From positions 1-32,850 of the forward strand of contig JADGPU010000030.1 in assembly GCA_017882305.1 (NCBI GenBank): a DNA stretch of 32,850 nt, read 5' to 3'. A program made the position numbers and the translations under genes. Below the pieces are notes generated by a model. The model saw only the letters and a list, made by a program, of their open reading frames with translations. It ran no database searches and was not told the origin of the DNA. Shown here one piece after another: positions 6,542 through 15,004 of the stretch (the first letter of the stretch is position 1; each line of letters opens with the position of its first letter). The DNA is from Bacteroidales bacterium (lineage in GTDB: Bacteria > Bacteroidota > Bacteroidia > Bacteroidales > VadinHA17).

Positions 6542-8320
6542 ATGCAAAGAAGTACTTTAAGTATAATTGGGAATAAAGTTGTTTTAAATATTCGTGAAAG
6601 GATGTGTGAAACAGCAGAAGAGATGCTGGCGAGTGATAAATTTCGTTTGGTCCTTGATCATTGTTTGAATAATCTCAGATCTAAAAACTCACCCTTACTT
6701 GAATTTTTTGGAAGTTGCAGTGCTGATGAAGAATGCGTAAACGATCTCGTTAAAACGCTTTCATTACTTGTTAAATATGAAAGCAGTGTAGTCCCACATA
6801 TTTTTGATAAATCAAGGATTTTTCTTAAGGACCTTGATAATCTAGCCGGTTTTGTAGAATATCTTTATGACTATTGGCGTCATTTTGACCGATTTATCAT
6901 AAATGATTCTGAAGGTGATCGGCTTGATAAAAGGCCATATCGTACTTTTAATGAAACGATTGAACAGCTAACACATCTTATAAGGACTGTTTACAGACAT
7001 ATACAGGAAAATATTACAGGCAGTCATCCTGCTGTTTACAGGCAGGTTCCAGCCGGAGCTGAAATGGCTGTAATCTCCTTGCCGAAAGATATTGCTTATA
7101 AGGGAGAAAAATATAAAAAACTAAATAATGTTCCTGTAATCCGGCAGATGCTTATCTATCCACCGCTTGTTATCCAGCAACCAATGAATAAGCGGACCGG
7201 ACATTTCAAAAAGATCCATCAGAATCCGGTCGATCTGGTCGATTTGAAATCAGGCGAGTGGATTTGTTACCCGGCAAAAGTTGGTAAGTTGCTAATTATG
7301 GTTTACTTCCATCTTGATTTTTTTGAATTGGGCTTTTCAATGTGTAACCTGTTTCAGTTAGCCGATGATTCAGATCTTGAGAAAAAACCCGATGCACTTT
7401 TTATTTATGGAGTACCAGGGAATGTGCTTGACGGACTGGCACAATATTCCACAGTATTTTACGATGATGAGGAAAACGGTATATTCGTAGGGGCAATTCC
7501 TGACCGTCCCGAATTCGGGTACTTCGGTTATCTCAAGAAGATGGTACTTACACTTCATAATTCCATCGTGATGAAATTGGGGAACATGCCTTTTCATGGC
7601 GCCATGGTGAAAATAATGCTCCAGGGAAACAAGGAAGCCACCATACTAATGATGGGCGACACTGGTGCCGGTAAATCAGAAACTCTTGAAGCTTTCAGGG
7701 TGCTTGCAGATAAGTATATTCGGGAACTGACAATTATAGCTGATGACATGGGTTCTATTGAACTTGATCCTAACGATTACCCGATAGGATTTGGAACAGA
7801 GATTGGCGCATTCCTCCGTCTTGACGATCTGCAACCAGGATATGCTTTTGGACATCTCGACCGGTCAATTATTATGAATCCCAGCCAGGTTAATGCCCGT
7901 ATCGTCTTCCCTGTAACCAAATTTGAGACAGTCATCGCGGGACATAAAATCGACTATATACTCTACGCTAATAATTATGAGGAGATCGACAATGAACATC
8001 CGGTTATTGAGAAATTCACTTCAGCAGAATGGGCATTGGATATATTCAGCGAAGGTGCAGTTATGAGCAAAGGAACAACAACATCCAGCGGATTGGTTCA
8101 CTCATATTTTGCAAATATTTTCGGTCCGCCCGAATATAAAGAGCTTCATGATAAGATTGCTGCAAAATACTTTGCATCATTCTTCAAAAATAATGTCTTT
8201 GTCGGACAGATGCGGACTAGACTTGGAATACCTGGTTATGAATCGAGTGGACCAAGGGAAGCAGCTATGGAGTTGCTTAAGATTATAGGAGTCACAGAGA
8301 ACCACAAAGAAAATGATTAA
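6542..8320 (+). CDS. P-loop protein of the HPr kinase/PEP carboxykinase superfamily, uncharacterised
   Basis: I do not recognise a named family for this 592-aa protein. The N-terminal third (about 1-160) is helical. The C-terminal half carries FHGAMVKI (351-358), a Walker A-like GDTGAGKSE (372-380) and IIADDMGSIEL (398-408). The arrangement HG...GDxGxGKSE...ADD is that of HPr kinase/phosphorylase and related PEPCK-fold kinases. The end has GQMRTRLGIPGYE (555-567). It is much longer than HPr kinase (about 310 aa), and no ptsH-like HPr gene is nearby. A nucleotide-dependent kinase or PEPCK-like enzyme is a reasonable inference; the substrate is unknown. The ATG at 6542 is preferred over TTG at 6527. 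Its stop overlaps the stop of the convergent E1 gene. Confidence 0.65.
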   Translation: MQRSTLSIIGNKVVLNIRERMCETAEEMLASDKFRLVLDHCLNNLRSKNSPLLEFFGSCSADEECVNDLVKTLSLLVKYESSVVPHIFDKSRIFLKDLDNLAGFVEYLYDYWRHFDRFIINDSEGDRLDKRPYRTFNETIEQLTHLIRTVYRHIQENITGSHPAVYRQVPAGAEMAVISLPKDIAYKGEKYKKLNNVPVIRQMLIYPPLVIQQPMNKRTGHFKKIHQNPVDLVDLKSGEWICYPAKVGKLLIMVYFHLDFFELGFSMCNLFQLADDSDLEKKPDALFIYGVPGNVLDGLAQYSTVFYDDEENGIFVGAIPDRPEFGYFGYLKKMVLTLHNSIVMKLGNMPFHGAMVKIMLQGNKEATILMMGDTGAGKSETLEAFRVLADKYIRELTIIADDMGSIELDPNDYPIGFGTEIGAFLRLDDLQPGYAFGHLDRSIIMNPSQVNARIVFPVTKFETVIAGHKIDYILYANNYEEIDNEHPVIEKFTSAEWALDIFSEGAVMSKGTTTSSGLVHSYFANIFGPPEYKELHDKIAAKYFASFFKNNVFVGQMRTRLGIPGYESSGPREAAMELLKIIGVTENHKEND

Positions 8321-10728
8321 AATTTCTCCGGTACAGCCTCTTTCATCATCTCATAAATTATATCGAAAACATCTTCTGCGCTGGGTTTAGAGAAATAGTC
8401 TCCATCAGTAGTATAAGCTGGCCGATGCTCTTTTGCTGTGAGAGTTTTAGGAGGACTGTCAAGATATTGCCATCCGCCTTGCTTTTCAAGGACCTCCTGC
8501 ATCATATAAGCAGTGGTTCCACCGGGTAAATCTTCATCGAGAAAAAGAATCCTGTTTGTCTTTTTGAGGGACTCCAGTATCATTTTGTTTCTATCAAATG
8601 GTATAAGAGTCTGAACATCAATTAATTCTATTGATATATTGTGAGATGCCAGGTGTTTTACAGCTTCCATTGCAATTTTAACTGTAGATCCATAAGTGAC
8701 TATAGTCAGATCTGTCCCCTGGTTTAATAATTCAGGGATTCCCAGTTGGAGACGGAACTCACCAATATTATCGGGCATTTTTTCTTTAAGTCTGTAACCG
8801 TTAAGAGGTTCAATAACTATTGCAGGATCTTTACCTTCGAGAAGAGTATTATAAAAGCCTGCTGCTCTTGTCATATCTCTGGGTGAACAAACATAGATAC
8901 CTCTCACGGAATTGATAAGCATGCTCATAGGGGATCCGGAGTGCCATATTCCTTCCAGGCGGTGTCCTCGGGTACTTATAATCAATGGTGCGATCATTCT
9001 GCCCGCAGTTCTGTAATGCGTTGTCGCAAGATCATCGCTTAAAACCTGTAATGCATACATCAGGTAATCGAGATACTGAATTTCTGCAATTGGTCTCATA
9101 CCTCTAAGCGACAATCCGAGTCCCTGACCAAGAATAGTTGCCTCCCTGATGCCTGTATCTGTAATACGCAGTTCACCGAATTTTTTCTGCAATCCTTCAA
9201 GAGATTGGTTAACACCTCCTATCCTTCCTGTATCCTCTCCGAAGGTTACTAAAAGAGGGTATTTTGAAAAAAGCTTATCATAGTTGTCACGTAATATCTG
9301 GCGACCAGGTACTTCTTGTGAATCAGCTGAATAAACCGGCGGAACCGGTTTTACATTAAGAACAGATGAAGGAGTTTCATTATAAAGAAATGAATCATAA
9401 CTTTTTCTGGCATCTTCATAATTACGTTTGAGCCAGCCCTGCAGCTCCTCATTCAGGTTATCGGATTTAAGACACGATCCGCATATATTCCTTAATATCT
9501 TCCGTGCCGTAACAAAATTGTCTTTTCTTATAGGTGATGGAACCTTCTTCAGATCTTCAGTAAAATTTTCAATAGTATCCTCTTTCACCTTTTCTGTGCA
9601 CCTGCAGGTGCGATCATTAATAATTTTAACAAGTGCGTCGCGTTCAATCCTGATTGGATTCTGAAACGACTCCCATCCTTTCTTTCTCGATTCCTTTGCT
9701 TCCTCTTCAGCTTCAAGCGCAAGCTTATCAAGTTCTTCCGAAGTGGCAATTTCAGAACTGAGTATCCATTCCCTCATTTTCTTTATCGGATCAAACTCGA
9801 CTTCCCATTTCAGACGCTCCTCACTTTTATATCTCTCGTGTGAACCTGAAGTGGAATGTCCCTGAGGCTGTGTAACTTCCTCAATATGAAACACAACAGG
9901 TGTATGTTGCTCCCGGCATATTGCGATACCTTCTTCAAAAAGTTTTATCAGCCCGGCATAATCCCACCCTTTTCCTTTGAAAATCCTTATTCCCGGTTTA
10001 TCTTTTTCAGTTTCAAATCCCTTAAGAATTTCCGATATACTCCCTTTAGTAGTTTGGTATTTCTTAGGTACTGATATACCATAACCATCATCATAAATAG
10101 AAACGGCCATTGGCACCTGCAGAACTCCTGCAGCATTTATCGTCTCCCAGAAATAACCTTCAGAAGTACTGGCATCGCCTATTGATCCAAAAGCTACCTC
10201 ATTTCCTTTTGCAGAAAGAGTTGTGAATTTCTGCAGCTCTTTATTTTGCCGAAATAACTTTGATGCATATGCTAGACCGAGTAAACGTGGCATCTGGCCT
10301 GCAGTAGGAGAAATATCAGCTGAAGAGTTCTTTTGTTTTGTCAAATCGCGCCACGATCCGTCAGGATTTATATTAGGAATAGAAAAGTGATTATTGAATA
10401 CTCTTCCTCTGCTTCCCGTTTTAAACTGGTCGTCAGTATTCCCATATAGCTGATGGAAAAACTCAAGTGAGTCGTATACCCCCATCGCCATCATCCATGT
10501 CTGGTCGCGATAGTATCCCGATCGCCAATCCCCATTTCTAAACTGTTTTGCCAGGGCCAACTGTATTATCTCCTTTCCATCTCCAAAGATCCCAAACTTT
10601 GCTTTTCCTGTAAGAACTTCACGACGCCCTATAATACTAAGGTTTCTACTAAGATTTGCCATCCGGAAGTCAGCAAGAATACTCTCTTTGTTTAGGTATT
10701 GTCCTGATTGATTTTTGTATTGTTTCAT
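8317..10728 (-). CDS. Fused 2-oxoacid dehydrogenase E1 (alpha + beta), thiamine diphosphate-dependent
   Basis: One 803-aa chain contains both E1 subunits of a branched-chain-2-oxoacid/pyruvate-type dehydrogenase complex. The alpha part (about 1-420) has the thiamine diphosphate motif starting GDASTSEG (184-191) and closing with YDDGYGIS (212-219); most E1 alpha proteins have NN where this has DD. The beta part (about 470-803) shows VTFGEDTGRIGGVNQ, REATILGQGLGLSLRGMRPIAEIQ and LDEDLPGGTTAYM. Such fusions are common in Bacteroidota and are thought to act with E2/E3 subunits encoded elsewhere; none is adjacent. The substrate (branched-chain or pyruvate) cannot be decided by eye. Start is the ATG at 10728; an in-frame TTG at 10770 is less likely. 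The stop shares bases with the stop of the opposing gene. Confidence 0.88.
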   Translation of the reverse strand: MKQYKNQSGQYLNKESILADFRMANLSRNLSIIGRREVLTGKAKFGIFGDGKEIIQLALAKQFRNGDWRSGYYRDQTWMMAMGVYDSLEFFHQLYGNTDDQFKTGSRGRVFNNHFSIPNINPDGSWRDLTKQKNSSADISPTAGQMPRLLGLAYASKLFRQNKELQKFTTLSAKGNEVAFGSIGDASTSEGYFWETINAAGVLQVPMAVSIYDDGYGISVPKKYQTTKGSISEILKGFETEKDKPGIRIFKGKGWDYAGLIKLFEEGIAICREQHTPVVFHIEEVTQPQGHSTSGSHERYKSEERLKWEVEFDPIKKMREWILSSEIATSEELDKLALEAEEEAKESRKKGWESFQNPIRIERDALVKIINDRTCRCTEKVKEDTIENFTEDLKKVPSPIRKDNFVTARKILRNICGSCLKSDNLNEELQGWLKRNYEDARKSYDSFLYNETPSSVLNVKPVPPVYSADSQEVPGRQILRDNYDKLFSKYPLLVTFGEDTGRIGGVNQSLEGLQKKFGELRITDTGIREATILGQGLGLSLRGMRPIAEIQYLDYLMYALQVLSDDLATTHYRTAGRMIAPLIISTRGHRLEGIWHSGSPMSMLINSVRGIYVCSPRDMTRAAGFYNTLLEGKDPAIVIEPLNGYRLKEKMPDNIGEFRLQLGIPELLNQGTDLTIVTYGSTVKIAMEAVKHLASHNISIELIDVQTLIPFDRNKMILESLKKTNRILFLDEDLPGGTTAYMMQEVLEKQGGWQYLDSPPKTLTAKEHRPAYTTDGDYFSKPSAEDVFDIIYEMMKEAVPEKF

Positions 10729-10809
10729 CCCTGATAAAAAGTTTAATGGTGGTCCTGAAACTAGAAACAAACTAATGTCGATGTTGTTTAAATAACCCTG
10801 AATAAGTAG

Positions 10810-11835
10810 TTACTGATTATTTTCGGTTTCTGAAAGATAACTTTTCAACTTTTCAGAGGTCCATGTTTTAAAGTTCCCGTTTTCGTCCGAATATACCATG
10901 TAGGCCTCAAACTCAGGATGTACGCCAAGAAATTCAATTGCTTTATCTTTACCCATTACGAGGCATCCTGTAGCCACACCGTCAGCCATAGCGCATTCAT
11001 CAGCAATAATTGAGACACTTAGCAAGGTATTTTTTGTGGTATATCCTGTTCGCGGATCGATATGATGGGAATATTTAACACCATCTTCAACATAAAATTT
11101 TCTGTAGTTTCCCGAAGTTGAAATTGCTCTGTCGGTCATCTTGAGTATTGCCTGAATCGATTGTCCGGGAGTCATATTATTATCAACCGGTTTATCAATT
11201 CCTATTCTCCAGAGATTGCCTGCCTTCTTTCCTTTTGACCTGACTTCTCCTCCAATTTCGACCAGATAATTTTTAATTCCGAGACTATCGAAAAACCGGC
11301 AGATCACATCCACAGAGTAACCCTGGGCTATTGCATTAAAATCAAGGCTTATATGGGGGTCGGATTTTATCAACCTTCCATTAATCAGAGATACTTTGCT
11401 CATACCGACAAGTTTCAAGAGACTATCACGATTCGTTTCAGTGAAGCTCTTATGTGCATCGGGACCAAATCCCCAGGCTTTTACAAGAGGAGCCACCGTT
11501 ATGTCAAAAGCTCCTTCCGTCATTTGAGATATTATGCCTGACTTCCTGAAAACTTCTATAAAAAATGAATCAGGAACAGCATCTTCATTGCGGTTTATCT
11601 TCGAAAGGATAGATGAATCATTATAAAGAGATAACGACTTATCAAAATTATTCAGGATCTTTTCAACCTTTTGTCTGAGATCCCCGGGATCTATGTTCTT
11701 CTTATTATCATATACTATGCTATACGTTGATCCCTGAGCAAAACCTGTGAAATTTGCAAAAACAGGCTTATTGTCCTTGCAGGATGAAACTGAAAGGATG
11801 AATAGTACTATTATTGATAATACAGCTTTTCTCAT
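10810..11835 (-). CDS. apbE: FAD:protein FMN transferase, lipoprotein
   Basis: ApbE attaches FMN covalently to threonine residues of target flavoproteins outside the cytoplasmic membrane, using FAD as donor. The 341-aa protein has an N-terminal lipoprotein signal with lipobox VSSC (Cys19), so it is probably membrane-anchored in the periplasm. Family landmarks are GSTYSIVYD, DFNAIAQGYSVDVI, the EIGGEVRSKG segment and HHIDPRTGYTT. A client flavoprotein (Nqr, Rnf or an FMN-binding-domain protein) is not encoded in this window. It is divergent from the plug gene across a perfect inverted repeat (11847-11935). Confidence 0.93.
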   Translation of the reverse strand: MRKAVLSIIVLFILSVSSCKDNKPVFANFTGFAQGSTYSIVYDNKKNIDPGDLRQKVEKILNNFDKSLSLYNDSSILSKINRNEDAVPDSFFIEVFRKSGIISQMTEGAFDITVAPLVKAWGFGPDAHKSFTETNRDSLLKLVGMSKVSLINGRLIKSDPHISLDFNAIAQGYSVDVICRFFDSLGIKNYLVEIGGEVRSKGKKAGNLWRIGIDKPVDNNMTPGQSIQAILKMTDRAISTSGNYRKFYVEDGVKYSHHIDPRTGYTTKNTLLSVSIIADECAMADGVATGCLVMGKDKAIEFLGVHPEFEAYMVYSDENGNFKTWTSEKLKSYLSETENNQ

Positions 11836-11846
11836 TTTTCAATCTT

Positions 11847-11935
11847 TTTCTGCAAAAATAATGCAAATTTGTCCAAAACCGTCAATTGAATTATTACTCT
11901 TCAGTTATGACAAATTTGCATTATTTTTGCAGAAA
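11847..11935. promoter_or_regulatory. Perfect 27-bp inverted repeat with mirrored TATTTTTG boxes
   Basis: Arms 11847-11873 and 11909-11935 are exact reverse complements, separated by 35 nt. Each arm contains the -7-like box TATTTTTG pointing outwards: 11853-11860 towards apbE and 11922-11929 towards the plug gene. A -33 TTG at the preferred 19-21-nt spacing was not found for either side (the nearest for apbE is 22 nt away). The intergenic region therefore looks like a duplicated promoter or operator in mirror orientation. Confidence 0.6.
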
Positions 11936-11955
11936 CTCCGCTGTAATCATATTTT

Positions 11956-13245
11956 ATGAACAGGTTAGTAGTTTTTATTTTAATTTATTTATCATCAGTC
12001 ACAATAGTTGGTGCCAGTGATACTGATTCTACTTTCTATACAAATCACATTTTCGATCAGAGGATCAAGACTGTTCAACTTTACAAGGATGGCTGGAATC
12101 TTTCATATCCTATTATCAAACTGAACAGTAACGAGAAGTTAGTTCTTAATTTCGATTTACTGGGAGATCAGCCTGAAACATACTACTATACTTTTATCCA
12201 TTGCGACAAAGACTGGAACAAATCTGATATTTTTCCGAATGATTACATGACCGGATATACTGAAAACCCAATTGAAGATTATGAAAATTCATTCAACACA
12301 ACGGTCAGTTATATTCATTATAAACTCAGTTTTCCTAACGACAGGGTAAGCTTGAAACTTTCAGGCAATTACATTCTTCTTATTTATCCATCTGACAAAC
12401 TGGAAGAACCTGCAATAACTCAAAGGTTTATTGTTACTGAAGATGCCGCCAAAATTGAAATAACGGCTCACAGGCCGCAGATGACAAAAGATAACAATAC
12501 TCATCAGCAGGTTGATTTCGTGGTAAATTACTCCGGCCTTTCAATCAATGATCCCTACAGGGATGTGTTTGCTTTCATTCTTCAGAATGGCAGGTGGGAT
12601 AATGCCAAAAGAAATCTTAAATCCGATTTTTATGGAAATAATGAGCTTAAATACAATTCATTATCTGACAAAAATATATTCCGGGGTGGAAATGAGTACC
12701 GCTATTTTGATATTAAAAGCATACGATATAAGTCTGAATATGTCAAAAGAATAGATTATGCAATTCCCAACTATAATATATATCTCTACCCATCGGATAA
12801 CAGGGAATTTAAACCATATTTCTACTGGAAGGATTTCAACGGGAAGTATTATATAGCTTTCCAGGAAGGCCAGAAACCCGACATCGAATCAGACTATGTT
12901 TATGTCTATTTCACTCTTCCCTCGGATCAGATGATTTCAGGAGGGAAAATGTATATATCGGGTAGCCTGAATAACTGGGTTTTTGACAAAAATAATCTGA
13001 TGGCATACAACTCTGAAAGAAAAGAGTATGAATGTACGATGCTTCTGAAACAAGGGTGGTATAATTATGAATATGTTTTTCGTAAAGATGTTGAAACAAA
13101 TGGAACGGCTACATTATTTGAAGGCAGTCACTATGAAACTGAGAACGATTATATTGTTTTGATATATTATAGGAATCCACGTGACCGTTTTGACAGGGTA
13201 ATAGGCTCTGTTATTGCCAATACACTAAATCATCTGAGCAACTAG
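11956..13245 (+). CDS. Type IX secretion system plug protein (DUF5103)
   Basis: This 429-aa exported protein has an N-terminal signal peptide (about 1-20, ending VGAS). The body matches the DUF5103 family, whose Flavobacterium member plugs the periplasmic side of the SprA translocon of the type IX secretion system. Landmarks are the long run around TYYYTFIHCDKDWNKSD, the DYENSFNT...YIHYKLSFPN segment, and a C-terminal beta-sandwich region with MYISGSLNNW followed by LKQGWYNYEYVF. It is divergent from apbE and converges on mogA; its stop overlaps mogA's 3' end by 4 nt. The presence of PorP/SprF and a gliding-type C-terminal domain elsewhere in the window supports a T9SS-bearing host. Confidence 0.85.
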   Translation: MNRLVVFILIYLSSVTIVGASDTDSTFYTNHIFDQRIKTVQLYKDGWNLSYPIIKLNSNEKLVLNFDLLGDQPETYYYTFIHCDKDWNKSDIFPNDYMTGYTENPIEDYENSFNTTVSYIHYKLSFPNDRVSLKLSGNYILLIYPSDKLEEPAITQRFIVTEDAAKIEITAHRPQMTKDNNTHQQVDFVVNYSGLSINDPYRDVFAFILQNGRWDNAKRNLKSDFYGNNELKYNSLSDKNIFRGGNEYRYFDIKSIRYKSEYVKRIDYAIPNYNIYLYPSDNREFKPYFYWKDFNGKYYIAFQEGQKPDIESDYVYVYFTLPSDQMISGGKMYISGSLNNWVFDKNNLMAYNSERKEYECTMLLKQGWYNYEYVFRKDVETNGTATLFEGSHYETENDYIVLIYYRNPRDRFDRVIGSVIANTLNHLSN

Positions 13246-13754
13246 TTATTACCATGTTTATCTACTCCATATTGCATATAAATTGTATGCTTAAGAGTTT
13301 TCAATATCTCGGTCATATACTCTTCGACAGCTCTCACAGAACCTGGGAGAGTATAAATCAACGATTTACCAGTGATGCCTGCAACACCCCTGCTTAACAG
13401 CGCATTAGGTTTTTCAGTTCCATATTTGATTCTTATGAATTCCATTATCCCCGGGATCTCCTTTGTAAGAAGAGGGATAACCGTTTCAACAGTAATATCC
13501 CTGGGTCCAATCCCTGTTCCCCCTGTAGTTATAATAATATTGTAATTATTTCCAGCGCTTATTAGCAGATCCCTCAAAGCAGTTGCGTCGTCAGGAATGA
13601 GAGTCAAATTAATATTACATGACCATCCGGCAGAAGAAAAAAATTCTGCTGTTATTTGTTTGATCTTTGGTCCGCTTAGATCCTCATACTCTCCCCTGTG
13701 AGCCCTGTCGCTGAGTGTAATTATCAGCACTTCAAATTTTTCAGGAAGGTTCAT
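13242..13754 (-). CDS. mogA: Molybdopterin adenylyltransferase
   Basis: MogA activates molybdopterin with ATP to form adenylated pterin, the substrate for metal insertion by MoeA. The 170-aa protein has SDRAHRGEYEDLSGP (15-29), which is closer to MogA than to MoaB, the TTGGTGIGPRD motif (76-86) and a LPGSVRAVEEY segment near the end. It overlaps the end of moaC by 4 nt (ATGA), so the two are translationally coupled. It is the last gene of the minus-strand pterin operon. The neighbouring enzyme and tungstate importer suggest that the metal finally inserted is tungsten. Confidence 0.92.
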   Translation of the reverse strand: MNLPEKFEVLIITLSDRAHRGEYEDLSGPKIKQITAEFFSSAGWSCNINLTLIPDDATALRDLLISAGNNYNIIITTGGTGIGPRDITVETVIPLLTKEIPGIMEFIRIKYGTEKPNALLSRGVAGITGKSLIYTLPGSVRAVEEYMTEILKTLKHTIYMQYGVDKHGNN

Positions 13755-14197
13755 TTTTTGATTTTTTCCGTGAGACTGATATTATCAATAATCATATTCT
13801 TATCAACCGCCTTACACATATCATAAACTGTAAGAAGAGCAACACTGACCGCTGTTAATGCTTCCATCTCCACACCTGTTTTCCCATAGCATCTCACTTC
13901 GCTCGCGAATTTAACACCTGTTTTATCAACGACTGTATCAATCCTGACATTATCAAGAACAATATTGTGACATAACGGTATAAGGTCAGATGTTTTTTTA
14001 GCTGCAGAGATACCTGCAAGCTGTGACACAGTCAGTACATCACCTTTCTTAAGCAGATTGTCTTTAATAAGTATGATTGTTTCAGGTGCAAGAGTGATAT
14101 GCCCGCTTGCTTTTGCGATTCTTACCTGATTTGCTTTATCTCCGACATCGATCATAATCGCTTTCCCCTTATTGTCAGTATGTGTCAGCTTGTTCAT
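13751..14197 (-). CDS. moaC: Cyclic pyranopterin monophosphate synthase
   Basis: MoaC converts 3',8-cyclo-7,8-dihydro-GTP, the MoaA product, into cyclic pyranopterin monophosphate. At 148 aa it has normal length. The active-site region AAKKTSDLIPLCHNI (65-79) and the helix MEALTAVSVALLTVYDMCKA (111-130), carrying the catalytic Asp and Lys, are intact. It starts 6 nt after moaA ends and overlaps mogA by 4 nt. Confidence 0.95.
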   Translation of the reverse strand: MNKLTHTDNKGKAIMIDVGDKANQVRIAKASGHITLAPETIILIKDNLLKKGDVLTVSQLAGISAAKKTSDLIPLCHNIVLDNVRIDTVVDKTGVKFASEVRCYGKTGVEMEALTAVSVALLTVYDMCKAVDKNMIIDNISLTEKIKK

Positions 14198-14203
14198 AAT
14201 TTG

Positions 14204-15004
14204 CTACCCTCCTATATTATAAAATGTACCTGTTTCGTTTTTTGATCCGCATTCTGGTTTTAATTCTGCGGCCAGTTGAATCGCTTTTTCAAAGCCAAGT
14301 TGTCTAATATCAAATTCAATATTGCTGAAAAGGCACGGTTTGAGTTTCCCGTTGGAAGTAAGCCTTAATCTGTTGCACAATAAGCAGTCACCACCGATAC
14401 CGCCATCGACTATTGAAAAATGTCCCATGACCAGGTCCATTTGACGTATATATCTTATCTCCAAATCATTATCTTTACAAAAACCGGTAACTGCCCTGGC
14501 CTGTTCTTCATCTTTTGAGTCTTTGATGACGCAATTTATCTTAACTGGAAAGAGTCCTGCATTTTTTGCGGCATTAATACCTTCAAACACATCATTTAAA
14601 TCTCCGGTCCGTGTAACAGCTCTGAATTTTTCACGATCGATTGTATCAAGGCTGATGTTTACTCTGTGCAGGCCGGCTGTCCTGAGTTCCTGTGCATATT
14701 GTTTCAATAATGTGCCATTTGTTGTCATTGAGAGATCTTCGATACCCTTAATTTCTGAAATCATACTTACAAGTACCGTGATTCCCTTTCTGACGAGCGG
14801 TTCGCCTCCTGTTATCCTCACTTTTGTTACACCATTTGACACCGCCGTTTTAGTAAATCCGGCAATCTCATCAAACGACAGGATATCTTCATGACGAAAG
14901 AGTCTGATACCTTGTTCCGGCATACAATATGTGCATCGTAAATTACATCTGTCGGTGACAGATATGCGCAGATAATTCAGTTTCCGGTTAAATCTGTCGA
15001 ACAT
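14204..15004 (-). CDS. moaA: GTP 3',8-cyclase, short form (radical SAM)
   Basis: MoaA catalyses the first step of pyranopterin synthesis. The radical-SAM cluster motif CNLRCTYC (Cys20, 24, 27), TGGEPL (65-70), the C-terminal cluster cysteines 207, 210 and 224 (CLLC...LKPCLF), and the GG C-terminus needed for activity are all present. At 266 aa the protein is about 60 residues shorter than typical MoaA (about 325-340). The missing part lies between residue 190 and Cys207, where canonical proteins have a long segment before the second cluster. The frame is continuous, so this is a compact variant, not a visible frameshift. It overlaps moeA by 17 nt upstream and is followed by moaC. Confidence 0.9.
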   Translation of the reverse strand: MFDRFNRKLNYLRISVTDRCNLRCTYCMPEQGIRLFRHEDILSFDEIAGFTKTAVSNGVTKVRITGGEPLVRKGITVLVSMISEIKGIEDLSMTTNGTLLKQYAQELRTAGLHRVNISLDTIDREKFRAVTRTGDLNDVFEGINAAKNAGLFPVKINCVIKDSKDEEQARAVTGFCKDNDLEIRYIRQMDLVMGHFSIVDGGIGGDCLLCNRLRLTSNGKLKPCLFSNIEFDIRQLGFEKAIQLAAELKPECGSKNETGTFYNIGG

